Assembly (NCBI GenBank): GCA_016744295.1
Contig: JADGEQ010000020.1
Coordinates: 1 to 64,000 of the forward strand
Direction: 5' to 3'
Source: Desulfobacteraceae bacterium
GTDB taxonomy: Bacteria; Desulfobacterota; Desulfobacteria; Desulfobacterales; Desulfobacteraceae
Length of the DNA stretch: 64,000 nucleotides
Under the pieces are notes generated by a model, which saw nothing but the letters and a program-made list of their open reading frames with translations, was not told the DNA's origin and ran no database searches. Shown one piece after another: positions 51,610-59,948 of the stretch (position 1 is the first letter of the stretch; every line of letters starts with the position of its first letter). Position numbers and translations under genes: made by a program.

Positions 51610-51906
51610 CTATAATTTTTCCTGGACGCTTTTCACCTTGTCTTCCATGGTTTGGTCCCGGTCGGTTCGGGTGCCTAATTTGATGGTAGTGGTAATTCTG
51701 GGGGCGCCCATGTCATGGATTTTTTCATGGCATTGTTTTACCACTTCAAAAACGGTGTCCCACTCCCCTTCGATGTTGGTGCCATAGGCATGAAGCTGTG
51801 ATTTGAGTCCGGCCTTGTGAATAATCTTCTGGCAGGCAGCCACATATTTGGAAACGGACAGCCCTACTCCTAGGGGAACCACGCACAGATCAATGATAAC
51901 CTTCAT
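51610..51906 (-). CDS. Thiamine-binding (MTH1187/DUF77) family protein
   Basis: A 98-residue protein of the MTH1187/YkoF-like family. VIIDLCVVPLGVGLSVSKYVAACQKI, LKSQLHAYGTNIEGEWDTVFEVV and PRITTTIKLGTRTDRDQTMEDKV match closely. Structural work on the family points to thiamine or related ligand binding. AAGGAG precedes the ATG at 51906. It is a single-gene unit convergent with the thioesterase gene. Confidence 0.85.
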   Translation of the reverse strand: MKVIIDLCVVPLGVGLSVSKYVAACQKIIHKAGLKSQLHAYGTNIEGEWDTVFEVVKQCHEKIHDMGAPRITTTIKLGTRTDRDQTMEDKVKSVQEKL

Positions 51907-52172
51907 TGTTTAACTCCTTGTTTTGTCTATGGGTCATTACAATACCATTTTATCGGCATCATGTATAAGAAATTTCATCTGCGGTTCTAAACAATAAATA
52001 TTTGACAATCCCATACCGCTTTAATAATATGCCTTCATTGATCGACATCTGAGCCTCTCCCATGGTTTGAAATCAAATTGTTTCCTGTTTTTTTACCGCT
52101 GCCCGACTATTTTTTAAAACCTATTCCCTATAAACTCTTTAAAATTGTGTATGAACAAGAAGGGAAAATGCC

Positions 52173-55100
52173 ATGGAGTGTATGAAATGCCGGTTTCCCA
52201 ATATTGAAGGGGCCAACTTTTGTATTAAATGCGGGCAGTCAATGGCTTTCAAATGCCCGGGATGCGGTTTTAAAACACCAAGCCTGGGTGATTTTTGTAT
52301 GGAGTGCGGATCTCCTTTGAGAGATATTAACAAGTTTGGAACAAATTATTCAGCACCAAAACCCTATACGCCCAAGTTTCTAACGGATAAAATTCTTAAT
52401 ATTCGAAGCGCTATTGAGGGTGAACATAAAATCGTAACCGTTTTTTTCGCCGATGTAGCCGATTATATGCCAATCTCAGAACAGCTTGACCTTGAAGAGA
52501 TCCACCAGATAATGGATGGCTGTTTCAAAATTATGAGTTACGAAATTCATAAATACGGCGGCACCATCAACCAGTTCACCGGAGATGGTGTGATGGCACT
52601 TTTCGGTGCGCCAACAGCACATGAAGATCATGCACAGCGGGCATGCTGGGCGGCCTTAGCCATCCAGTCCGCAATGAGAGGCTATGGCAGAAAAATTCAG
52701 GAAGAGTGTGGGGTTTCTTTTAAAATGCGTATGGGTATCAACTCCGGACCCGTGATTGTCGGTGCCATAGGCGATGATCTCAGGATGGATTACACAGCCA
52801 TTGGAGATACCACCAATATGAGTTCCAGAATGGAAAGCCTGGCAAAACCCGGCAGCATACTGTTATCAAAAAATACCCACCGGCTTGTCAGGGACTTTTT
52901 TGAATTTGAACCTTTGGGAAAAATTTTGGTGAAAGGCAAAGCCGAGCCCCAGGAAATTTTTGAGCTGCTCAAAACAGGGGAGGTCTCGACCCGGATGGAT
53001 GCAGCCATTGTTAAGGGCCTTAACAAATTTGTGGGAAGAAAAAATTCTACCAAGGCCCTTTTGGATGCCTTTGACAAAATAAAATATGGGGCAGGTCAGG
53101 TGATCGGGCTTGTTGGAGACGCTGGTGTCGGAAAATCCAGGCTGCTGCATGAAATTATGAATTTGCTGCCAAAAGGTGAATACGATTATATGGAAGGGCG
53201 CTGTCTGCAATATGGTAATTCAATGGTCTACCACCCTTTTTTAAATATTCTGAGAACCTGTTTTGACATCCAGGAGGGAGACAGAGAATTTCTCATCAAA
53301 AAAAAACTAACTAAAAAAATTCTAACACTTAATAAAATGCTTGAGGGCGATATTCCACCCTATCAGGAACTTTTGTCTGTAAAGGTGGATGATGAAGCGT
53401 TTAGAGAACTTGATCCTAAAAAAAAGCGGGAAAAAACCTTTGAGGCGCTTCGGGATCTATTGATCCGCCTGAGTCAGGAAAGATGCCTGGTTCTGTGTGT
53501 CGAGGACCTCCATTGGATAGACAAAACCTCGGAGCAGTTTTTGGACTATTTCATCGGGTGGCTGACCAATTCCCCAATTCTTCTGATCCTTGTCTATCGG
53601 CCTGAATATACACATCCCTGGGGAAGTAAGTCCTATTACACAAAAATCGGTTTGACCCAATTGGGAACAAACTCAAGCAGTCAATTAATTGAGGCTATTT
53701 TGGGGGATGGGGACGTAGCCCCGGAACTTAAGACACTCATTCTTAACCGTGGGGCGGGAAATCCGCTTTTTATGGAAGAACTAACCCATACCCTATTGGA
53801 AAACGATTCCATTGAACGAAAAGATACGCATTATCTTCTGAGAGAAACGGCCTTGGACATTCAACTTCCCGATACCATCCAGGGAATCATTGCTGCCCGG
53901 ATGGACCGATTGGAAGAGAACCTCAAACAGACCCTGCAGGTGGCATCTGTTGTCGGTCTGGATGTTGCCTTTAATATTCTCCGGAATATCATTGGTGGCA
54001 GCAAACAACTCAAATCCAATCTTCTCACCCTTCAGAGCCTTGAACTTATCTATGAAAAATGCCTTTTTCCTGAGCTGAAATATAATTTTAAACATGCGCT
54101 GATCCAGGAAGTGGCCTATAACAGCCTGTTGCATAAAAAAAGAAAAACAATTCATCATATGATAGGCCAGGCCATAGAAGTGTTATACGCTGATAGGATA
54201 GAAGCGTATTATGAAATGCTTGCCTACCATTACGCACGGAGTGACCGGCTTAAAAAGGCCTGCCTGTATTCCAGGCTATCCGGAGAAAAAGCAGAGGCAA
54301 GATATTCCCATCAGGAAGCCTATGGCTTTTACAAAGCAACCATTGATATGCTCAGCCAAATTCCTGAAACCTGGGAAAACAAAATGGAAAAAATGAAAGT
54401 TTTCTATTTGATGGCAGAACCCATGGCATTTCTAAGCTACCCTGTGGGGTCTCTTGAAATGATCCAGGCGTTTGAAACGCTTTCAAAGGAGTTGGGTAAC
54501 AGCAAAGATACGGCAAGGGCTTATAGCGCGATGGGATTGTATTATTCATATCACGGGAATCCAAAATTAGGGATGAAATATTCTGAGCAGGCGTTTACCG
54601 AAGCAAAAAACAACCAGGATATTGAATTGATTGTTCCCCTTGCCATGGATCTGGTTGTTTCCTACCAATTGGTGGGAGATTTCTATAAAATAATGAATGT
54701 TGCGCCGGACATTATTAGCCGGATAGAGAAAACCGACAGAGAATCAGATTTTTTTTCCTGGGGGGCAAATCCCTATTCGCTGCTTTGCGGATATTATGGA
54801 TTCAGCATGGGATATATGGGTGATTTTAATCGAGGAAGGATGTTTTTAGAGAAGGGTATTGACAATGCCGCTAAAACCAATGACTTGCAGACCTTGGCAT
54901 CAATTGAAATTCACTGCGCCAATTTGTTCATGATAAAAGGTGACTGGGAACAGGCAATAGTCCATTTTAGAAATGGTATTCAGTATAGCGAAGAGGTCAA
55001 GTATTCCATTTGGTCCTCTCTCTCCTGGAGTGGTTTAGGGTTGGCATGCTCCCAGATTGGAGATATTGAGTCTGGACAGAGATCTGTTGAAAAGGGTCTA

Positions 55101-55532
55101 AAGATTCATCTTGACAGCGGGGTTGAAACCTATTTGTTCATGCCCCATTTATATCTGGGGCGAATTCATTTAAAGCAGGGCAATATCGATAAGGCGCAAA
55201 GCTACACAAAAGAAGCGTTGAGATTGTCCCAGAAGAATGATGAACGAGCAAGTGAAGGTCAGTCCTGGATCCTGCTCGGAAGAATTTTGGAAAAAACAAG
55301 GCCCCGGCAAACAGACAGGGCAAGGGAATGTATACTGAAAGGGATGGAGATCTATCGTAACCTAAAGACCAAACCAAATTATTTTTTAGGTCACTTGTTT
55401 TTGGGTGAACTTTATTTGAACGCAGGGGAAAACAACAAGGGGGTGGAAAATCTGAAAAAGGCCGAAGCCATGTTCCGAGAAATGGGCATGGCCTATTGGG
55501 CAGCCAGGGCAAGAACGCTTCTGAACAGGTAA
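52173..55532 (+). CDS. Zinc ribbon-adenylate cyclase-AAA ATPase-TPR protein
   Basis: An 1119-residue signalling protein. Residues 1-50 hold two CxxC...CxxC zinc ribbons (CMKCRFPN, CIKCGQ, CPGCGF, CMECGSPL). From about 85 to 255 is a class III nucleotide cyclase with metal-binding Asp in VFFADVADYMPIS and TGDGVMALFGAPTAHEDHA. An AAA/STAND ATPase follows at about 285-560, with GLVGDAGVGKSRLLHEIM and VLCVEDLHWIDKTSE. The last ~450 residues are TPR-like helical repeats. The layout matches the bacterial cyclase-ATPase-TPR signalling family. It may produce cAMP for a Crp-type regulator, but no such link is shown. Confidence 0.85.
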   Translation: MECMKCRFPNIEGANFCIKCGQSMAFKCPGCGFKTPSLGDFCMECGSPLRDINKFGTNYSAPKPYTPKFLTDKILNIRSAIEGEHKIVTVFFADVADYMPISEQLDLEEIHQIMDGCFKIMSYEIHKYGGTINQFTGDGVMALFGAPTAHEDHAQRACWAALAIQSAMRGYGRKIQEECGVSFKMRMGINSGPVIVGAIGDDLRMDYTAIGDTTNMSSRMESLAKPGSILLSKNTHRLVRDFFEFEPLGKILVKGKAEPQEIFELLKTGEVSTRMDAAIVKGLNKFVGRKNSTKALLDAFDKIKYGAGQVIGLVGDAGVGKSRLLHEIMNLLPKGEYDYMEGRCLQYGNSMVYHPFLNILRTCFDIQEGDREFLIKKKLTKKILTLNKMLEGDIPPYQELLSVKVDDEAFRELDPKKKREKTFEALRDLLIRLSQERCLVLCVEDLHWIDKTSEQFLDYFIGWLTNSPILLILVYRPEYTHPWGSKSYYTKIGLTQLGTNSSSQLIEAILGDGDVAPELKTLILNRGAGNPLFMEELTHTLLENDSIERKDTHYLLRETALDIQLPDTIQGIIAARMDRLEENLKQTLQVASVVGLDVAFNILRNIIGGSKQLKSNLLTLQSLELIYEKCLFPELKYNFKHALIQEVAYNSLLHKKRKTIHHMIGQAIEVLYADRIEAYYEMLAYHYARSDRLKKACLYSRLSGEKAEARYSHQEAYGFYKATIDMLSQIPETWENKMEKMKVFYLMAEPMAFLSYPVGSLEMIQAFETLSKELGNSKDTARAYSAMGLYYSYHGNPKLGMKYSEQAFTEAKNNQDIELIVPLAMDLVVSYQLVGDFYKIMNVAPDIISRIEKTDRESDFFSWGANPYSLLCGYYGFSMGYMGDFNRGRMFLEKGIDNAAKTNDLQTLASIEIHCANLFMIKGDWEQAIVHFRNGIQYSEEVKYSIWSSLSWSGLGLACSQIGDIESGQRSVEKGLKIHLDSGVETYLFMPHLYLGRIHLKQGNIDKAQSYTKEALRLSQKNDERASEGQSWILLGRILEKTRPRQTDRARECILKGMEIYRNLKTKPNYFLGHLFLGELYLNAGENNKGVENLKKAEAMFREMGMAYWAARARTLLNR

Positions 55533-55643
55533 AAAAGAGAGTCCGGGTTTTGCAATTTTTTGATCAAACGTGTATACCTGCCCTTAATAATGTGAACGTT
55601 TTAGGGGCAAGAATGCAAAAAACATATTCAGATAAGGGATAGA

Positions 55644-56240
55644 ATGGGACCCCACAAAATCAGGCAGATGATGAAATCCGAACGGGAAATGGCCAAACAG
55701 CGGTTCCGGCGGCAACGAAATAAAAATTATTTGGCCCTGCCCGGTATCCATGACTGCATCATTGTTCTGGATCACCTCAAGCCCTCCTATAATATAGGCA
55801 AAATTTTCAGGAGTTCCGAAGCCTTTGGCTGCCGGGAGATCCATCTGGTGGGCATTGATTTTTTTGATCCGGGGCCTGGCATGGGAGCCTTTAAATGGGT
55901 TCCGGCTGTCTTTCACACAAAATTTTTTGCCTGTTATACAGAGTTGATTAACAGGGGCTATACCCCCTTTCTCCTTGAGCCCGGCCAGGGCCCTGGGGTG
56001 ATGGATATATCTTTGCCCCGAAAAAGTGCCTTTATCTTTGGTCATGAAGAGTTTGGGATTTCTTTTGAGCCGGGTCTGTTCCCTGAAATTAAGCGTTTGA
56101 CCATTCCCCAATACGGCAAATCCCAAAGCCTGAACGTCAGCGTGGCCGCCTCGATTACTTTATATGAATATGTGCGGCAGCACGGATCTCCCTCCAGAAT
56201 CAACCCTTTAAATGACGACGAAACCAAATTAAGGACATAA
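55644..56240 (+). CDS. SpoU (TrmH)-family RNA methyltransferase
   Basis: A 198-residue 2'-O-ribose methyltransferase. LDHLKPSYNIGKIFRSSEAFGCREIHLVG opens the SPOUT fold, IFGHEEFGISFEP is motif 2, and PQYGKSQSLNVSVAASITLYEYVRQH is motif 3 with the trefoil knot. The exact tRNA or rRNA target is unknown. It starts 3 bases before nadE relative to its stop, with AGGGA before the ATG. Confidence 0.85.
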   Translation: MGPHKIRQMMKSEREMAKQRFRRQRNKNYLALPGIHDCIIVLDHLKPSYNIGKIFRSSEAFGCREIHLVGIDFFDPGPGMGAFKWVPAVFHTKFFACYTELINRGYTPFLLEPGQGPGVMDISLPRKSAFIFGHEEFGISFEPGLFPEIKRLTIPQYGKSQSLNVSVAASITLYEYVRQHGSPSRINPLNDDETKLRT

Positions 56241-56242
56241 TC

Positions 56243-57037
56243 ATGCAGACCCCCGATGTGATAGAATATATTGTCAGCTGGCTTAAGACCCATGTGGAAA
56301 AATCAGGATTAAACGGATTTGTCATTGGTGTGTCCGGCGGAATTGACTCTGCTGTAACCTCAGCCCTGTGCGCCAGAACCGGAAAAAAGGTGATAGCCCT
56401 GAACATGCCCATATTCCAGGCAAAGGACCAGGTATCCAGATCTGCTGACCATATTGCATGGCTGAAAAAATCCCATGACAACGTTCTGGGGATGGATGTG
56501 GAACTTACCCCTATTTTTGAACAGATCCTAGCTGGTTTTCCCAAAGATATCCAGGATGATTTGACCATGGCAAATACCCGCTCCCGCCTTCGGATGACAA
56601 CCCTGTACGCCTTTGCTTCCCACCACAGGATGCTGGTGGCCGGCACCGGCAACAAGGTGGAAGATTTTGGGGTGGGGTTTTATACCAAATATGGAGACGG
56701 AGGCGTGGATATTTCCCCCATTGCCGACCTGATGAAATCCCAGGTTTATGCCATTGGTCAATTTCTCGGCATTAACCAAGATATTTTAACAGCTCCTCCC
56801 ACAGACGGTCTCTGGGAAGATGACCGCACCGATGAAAGCCAAATAGGCGCCACCTATGGAGAACTGGAATGGGCCATGGGACACCTGGCCTCCAAAAAAC
56901 TCACCGGCAAAAAAACAGATGCTCTGGATGCCCGGCAAAGAAAAGTGCTGTCCATTTACAACAAATTCCATTCAGCTAACAAGCACAAGATGGAACCCAT
57001 TCCCGTATGTGAAATTCCGGGGGCGCTAAAAGAATAG
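56243..57037 (+). CDS. nadE: NH3-dependent NAD synthetase
   Basis: Amidates deamido-NAD with ammonia, the last step of NAD synthesis. The 264-residue product has the P-loop VIGVSGGIDSAVTSALCARTG, the adenylate site RLRMTTLYAFAS, ATGTGNKVEDFGVGFYTKYGDGG and PADGLWEDDRTDESQIGATYGELEW. There is no glutaminase domain, so it is the ammonia type. It follows the SpoU gene by 2 bases, with AAGGA 7 bases before its ATG. Confidence 0.93.
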   Translation: MQTPDVIEYIVSWLKTHVEKSGLNGFVIGVSGGIDSAVTSALCARTGKKVIALNMPIFQAKDQVSRSADHIAWLKKSHDNVLGMDVELTPIFEQILAGFPKDIQDDLTMANTRSRLRMTTLYAFASHHRMLVAGTGNKVEDFGVGFYTKYGDGGVDISPIADLMKSQVYAIGQFLGINQDILTAPPTDGLWEDDRTDESQIGATYGELEWAMGHLASKKLTGKKTDALDARQRKVLSIYNKFHSANKHKMEPIPVCEIPGALKE

Positions 57038-57175
57038 GGGGTATCCCCCCTAATTGTGGAGAACCATCCTCTTTCATCTTGACCCCAAATAAAAGATGTC
57101 ATAAAGTCCGGAACCATGTGATAGCCCAATGTGGTGTTGATCTGGCTAATATTCTAATAATTGAGGCATTGTTCA

Positions 57176-57940
57176 ATGGAGTTCCATCTGTCTTCATTCA
57201 GTTTTATACTTCTTTTTCTCACCGGTCTTGTTGCCGGTTTTGTTGATTCCATTGCCGGTGGGGGGGGGCTGATTTCCCTGCCTGTCCTCTTGTCCGTGGG
57301 AATGCCTCCCCAACTCGCCCTTGGAACCAACAAGCTCCAGGGCAGTTTTGGCACCCTGGCCTCGGCTGCCACCTTTATTCGAAAAGGAACGGTAAAACTG
57401 AATGAAAGCATCCATGGCATAGTGTTTACCTTTATGGGAGCGGTTCTGGGGGCCTGGTCCATCCAGCAGATTCAAGCTGGGTTTATCCGGCATATTATTC
57501 CGGTGATGCTCTTGTTTGTTTTTTTCTACACCCTGTTTTCCAAGGATCTGGGGACCCGGACCAGCCACCCCAAAATGGGTAAGCACCTTTTTTTCACCCT
57601 CTTTGGCCTGGGGTTGGGGTTTTATGACGGATTTTTCGGGCCGGGCACGGGATCATTTTGGACCGGAGGTCTGCTCATTGTCATGGGGATGGATATGACA
57701 AAGGCGGCTGGTACCACCCGCATCATGAATTTCACCTCCAATATTGTGGCCCTTTTCGTATTTATAATTGGCGGAAATGTGATGTATTCCGCAGGTTTAT
57801 GCATGGCTGCAGGCCAGATCATCGGTGCCAGGGCAGGCTCGGGTCTGGCCATTAAAAAAGGCGCCTCTTTTATTCGTCCCATCTTTCTGACCATGGTTTT
57901 TTTAACCATTGTCAGACTTATTTATGTCAATTATTTTTAG
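57176..57940 (+). CDS. Sulfite exporter TauE/SafE (TSUP) family permease
   Basis: A 254-residue membrane protein with about eight hydrophobic segments. FIDSIAGGGGLISLPVLLS and LGTNKLQGSFGTLASAATFIRKG are TSUP hallmarks. A second half repeats the motif (FGPGTGSFWTGGLL, GTTRIMNFTSNIVALFVFI). The family carries sulfite, sulfonates or sulfur-organic anions; no substrate is shown. I chose the ATG at 57176, with GAGG some 12 bases before it. Confidence 0.82.
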   Translation: MEFHLSSFSFILLFLTGLVAGFVDSIAGGGGLISLPVLLSVGMPPQLALGTNKLQGSFGTLASAATFIRKGTVKLNESIHGIVFTFMGAVLGAWSIQQIQAGFIRHIIPVMLLFVFFYTLFSKDLGTRTSHPKMGKHLFFTLFGLGLGFYDGFFGPGTGSFWTGGLLIVMGMDMTKAAGTTRIMNFTSNIVALFVFIIGGNVMYSAGLCMAAGQIIGARAGSGLAIKKGASFIRPIFLTMVFLTIVRLIYVNYF

Positions 57941-57980
57941 ATGCGTATCCGTTTAGGATAATGCAACAAGTGAGGAGACC

Positions 57981-58469
57981 ATGTTACAGACCCAGGAAGA
58001 ACTGCTAAAAATCTTATCAGACATCGGTATTGAATATACCAACCATGAACACCCGGCCGTCTTTACCGTTGAAGAGGCAGCCTTGCACCATGAAGGAATA
58101 GAGGGTGTTCACAGTAAAAATTTGTTTTTTAAAGACAAAAAGAAAAATTTGTTTTTGGTGGTCACCCTGGCGGATAAACCCATCAAAATTAAGGAACTGG
58201 CAAAAATAATCGGCGCCAAGAGCCCTTCATTTGGAAAACCGGAACTGCTTATGGAGGTTCTGGGCGTAATTCCCGGGGCTGTTACCCCCTTTGCCGCCGT
58301 CAACATAAAGGGTCAAGAGGTCACGGTTGTTCTGGATGAGGAGATGATGAAAAATGAATTGCTCAATTTTCACCCCCTGGTCAATACAGCCACCACCACC
58401 ATAACCCCCGGGGATCTGGTTAAATTTTTGGAACATTGTCATAGGCCCCCTGAAATTATCTTGCTGTAA
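57981..58469 (+). CDS. ProX/YbaK-type aminoacyl-tRNA deacylase
   Basis: A 162-residue trans-editing protein related to ProX (PrdX) and the ProRS INS domain. VEEAALHHEGIEGVHSKNLFFKDKKKN carries the conserved Lys, and LADKPIKIKELAKIIGAKSPSF and PGAVTPFAAVNIKGQEVTVV with FHPLVNTATTTITPGDLVKFL complete the fold. It hydrolyses mischarged Ala-tRNA(Pro) or similar. GAGGAG lies before the ATG at 57981. Confidence 0.85.
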   Translation: MLQTQEELLKILSDIGIEYTNHEHPAVFTVEEAALHHEGIEGVHSKNLFFKDKKKNLFLVVTLADKPIKIKELAKIIGAKSPSFGKPELLMEVLGVIPGAVTPFAAVNIKGQEVTVVLDEEMMKNELLNFHPLVNTATTTITPGDLVKFLEHCHRPPEIILL

Positions 58470-58577
58470 TTTTTATTCAAGGATATCCTAGGATTTTTCA
58501 TTTTCAAAGAAGATGGCCACCTGGTCTGTCAGAATGGCAATAAGTTCCAGGTGGTCAAAGGGATGCAGAGCACGGAT

Positions 58578-58841
58578 TTATTTTTTTTCCTGCATATTGA
58601 CCCTGAATTGGCTCATGCAGTCAATGATATCTTCTGTTCTTCCTTCATCCGCCGACCATAGGACCGTGTCGGGCGCCTCCACTTTCATCAGGCATTCCGG
58701 GAAAAAATCATAGTACTCATCATTTATTTTTAACACAGTGATTTTATCCTCTGGGAATGAAGAATCAGCTATATGCTCTATGATTTCCCACTCATCCGGG
58801 ATCTGAAATTCTGCTGTTATGTTCACTTCAATGGTTTTCAT
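58578..58841 (-). CDS. Hypothetical 87-residue protein
   Basis: A small acidic protein I do not recognise (TAEFQIPDEWEIIEHIADSS, EYYDFFPECLMKVEAPD, DIIDCMSQFRVNMQEKK). GGAGAATAAAAA precedes the ATG at 58841, a good site, and codon usage looks normal, so it is probably real. No hydrophobic segment or known motif is visible. Confidence 0.55.
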   Translation of the reverse strand: MKTIEVNITAEFQIPDEWEIIEHIADSSFPEDKITVLKINDEYYDFFPECLMKVEAPDTVLWSADEGRTEDIIDCMSQFRVNMQEKK

Positions 58842-58973
58842 TTTTTATTCTCCAAAAACATCTCTTTCTATTTTTTTATCATCGACTTTAGCCCTAGGGC
58901 TCATATGGTATCAGTTTCGTCTGGTAAGATACAATATAAAAATTTAAGGCCGATTGGATCGCCGGCCAAATTT

Positions 58974-59162
58974 TCAGGCAAAGGGCTTCATGATTTCATG
59001 TAAAGGAATTCGTTTGGAAGCCAGATATTCGATAAAAATTTCTAAGCCAGGGCGAACCTTTAGAATTTCCTGAATGCCAAGATCCTGGCCTTCAGCCCAG
59101 GTCAGGCCGCTAGGATAGGAATGGAAACTCAATATGGGAATTTTTTGAGGTCCCCGGGGCAT
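58974..59162 (-). pseudogene. Remnant of a periplasmic sensor (ABC_sub_bind-like)
   Basis: A 62-codon frame whose sequence ILSFHSYPSGLTWAEGQDLG and IFIEYLASKRIPLHEIM matches the N-terminal part of periplasmic ABC_sub_bind-like domains of membrane sensors (pattern SYhpg..W...gI...L...ei..EYlD.KR). It has no signal peptide and stops right after the KR motif. I could not find the continuation in other frames up to 58842. The sequence 58842-59368 holds no other gene. Confidence 0.5.
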
Positions 59163-59368
59163 TGGAAAACAAGGATTCCCAAATAATAAGGATTATAACG
59201 ATTCTTAAGTATCGCAGAACCAACCCCCCCGTGTCAGATGGCTAAATGTATAAATGATCGTATAAAGACCAAGCGACACACAATTTGTCGGCAGCTCAAT
59301 GATTTTTTTGACAAACCCACGCCTATATATTATAGAACTTACTTTTTTAAATTAAGCCTGGAGGAATG

Positions 59369-59938
59369 ATGCAGACAGGAAAAATTAGCCAGCGAATTAC
59401 ATATTTCATGGAACAGCGAAAAATGGACATGGATGCCCTTTCCCTGAAAACAGGTCTTGATGCAGTTCTTCTTGATACCATGATCACAGAAGATGTGTAC
59501 CCGCCCCTGGGGCCGTTGATGAAAATTGCAAGGGCGCTGGGCGTCCGGCTGGGAACATTTCTGGATGACCAGGAAAGCTGTGACCCTTATATTGTCAGAA
59601 AGTCCCAAAGGGAGTCTGAGTTCAGCGTCCTGGCCGGAAAAAACAAACCGGCTGCCTTAAATTTCTTTGCCCTGGGCAAGGGCAAAACAGATCGTCACAT
59701 GGAGCCTTTCTTCGTTGAGATTCTGCCCGAGTCTGCCAGGGAAAAAAAGCTATCCTCCCACGAGGGGGAAGAATTTATCGTTGTTATCAAAGGAAGCATT
59801 GAGGTGTGCTACGGCAAGGAAACCCAGATATTAAATGAAGGTGATTCCGTGTACTACAACTCCATTGTTCCCCATTATGTCAGTTGTGCCGGGGATGAAA
59901 AGGCAGAAATCCACGCGGTCATTTATATACCCGAGTAA
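59369..59938 (+). CDS. XRE-cupin transcriptional regulator (acyl-CoA ligase operon)
   Basis: A 189-residue regulator with an N-terminal HTH (ISQRITYFMEQRKMDMDALSLKTGL) and a C-terminal cupin (HEGEEFIVVIKGSIEVCYGKE with NSIVPHYVSCAG). GGAGGA is directly upstream; the ATG at 59369 has better spacing than the one at 59366. It is followed after 10 bases by an acyl-CoA ligase gene, so it heads that operon, as is common for this regulator type. Confidence 0.85.
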   Translation: MQTGKISQRITYFMEQRKMDMDALSLKTGLDAVLLDTMITEDVYPPLGPLMKIARALGVRLGTFLDDQESCDPYIVRKSQRESEFSVLAGKNKPAALNFFALGKGKTDRHMEPFFVEILPESAREKKLSSHEGEEFIVVIKGSIEVCYGKETQILNEGDSVYYNSIVPHYVSCAGDEKAEIHAVIYIPE

Positions 59939-59948
59939 AGGAAAAAAA

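Noticed and set aside
58974..59162. Functional small protein
   Set aside because: It matches only the opening part of a much longer sensor domain and lacks a signal peptide; treated as a remnant.
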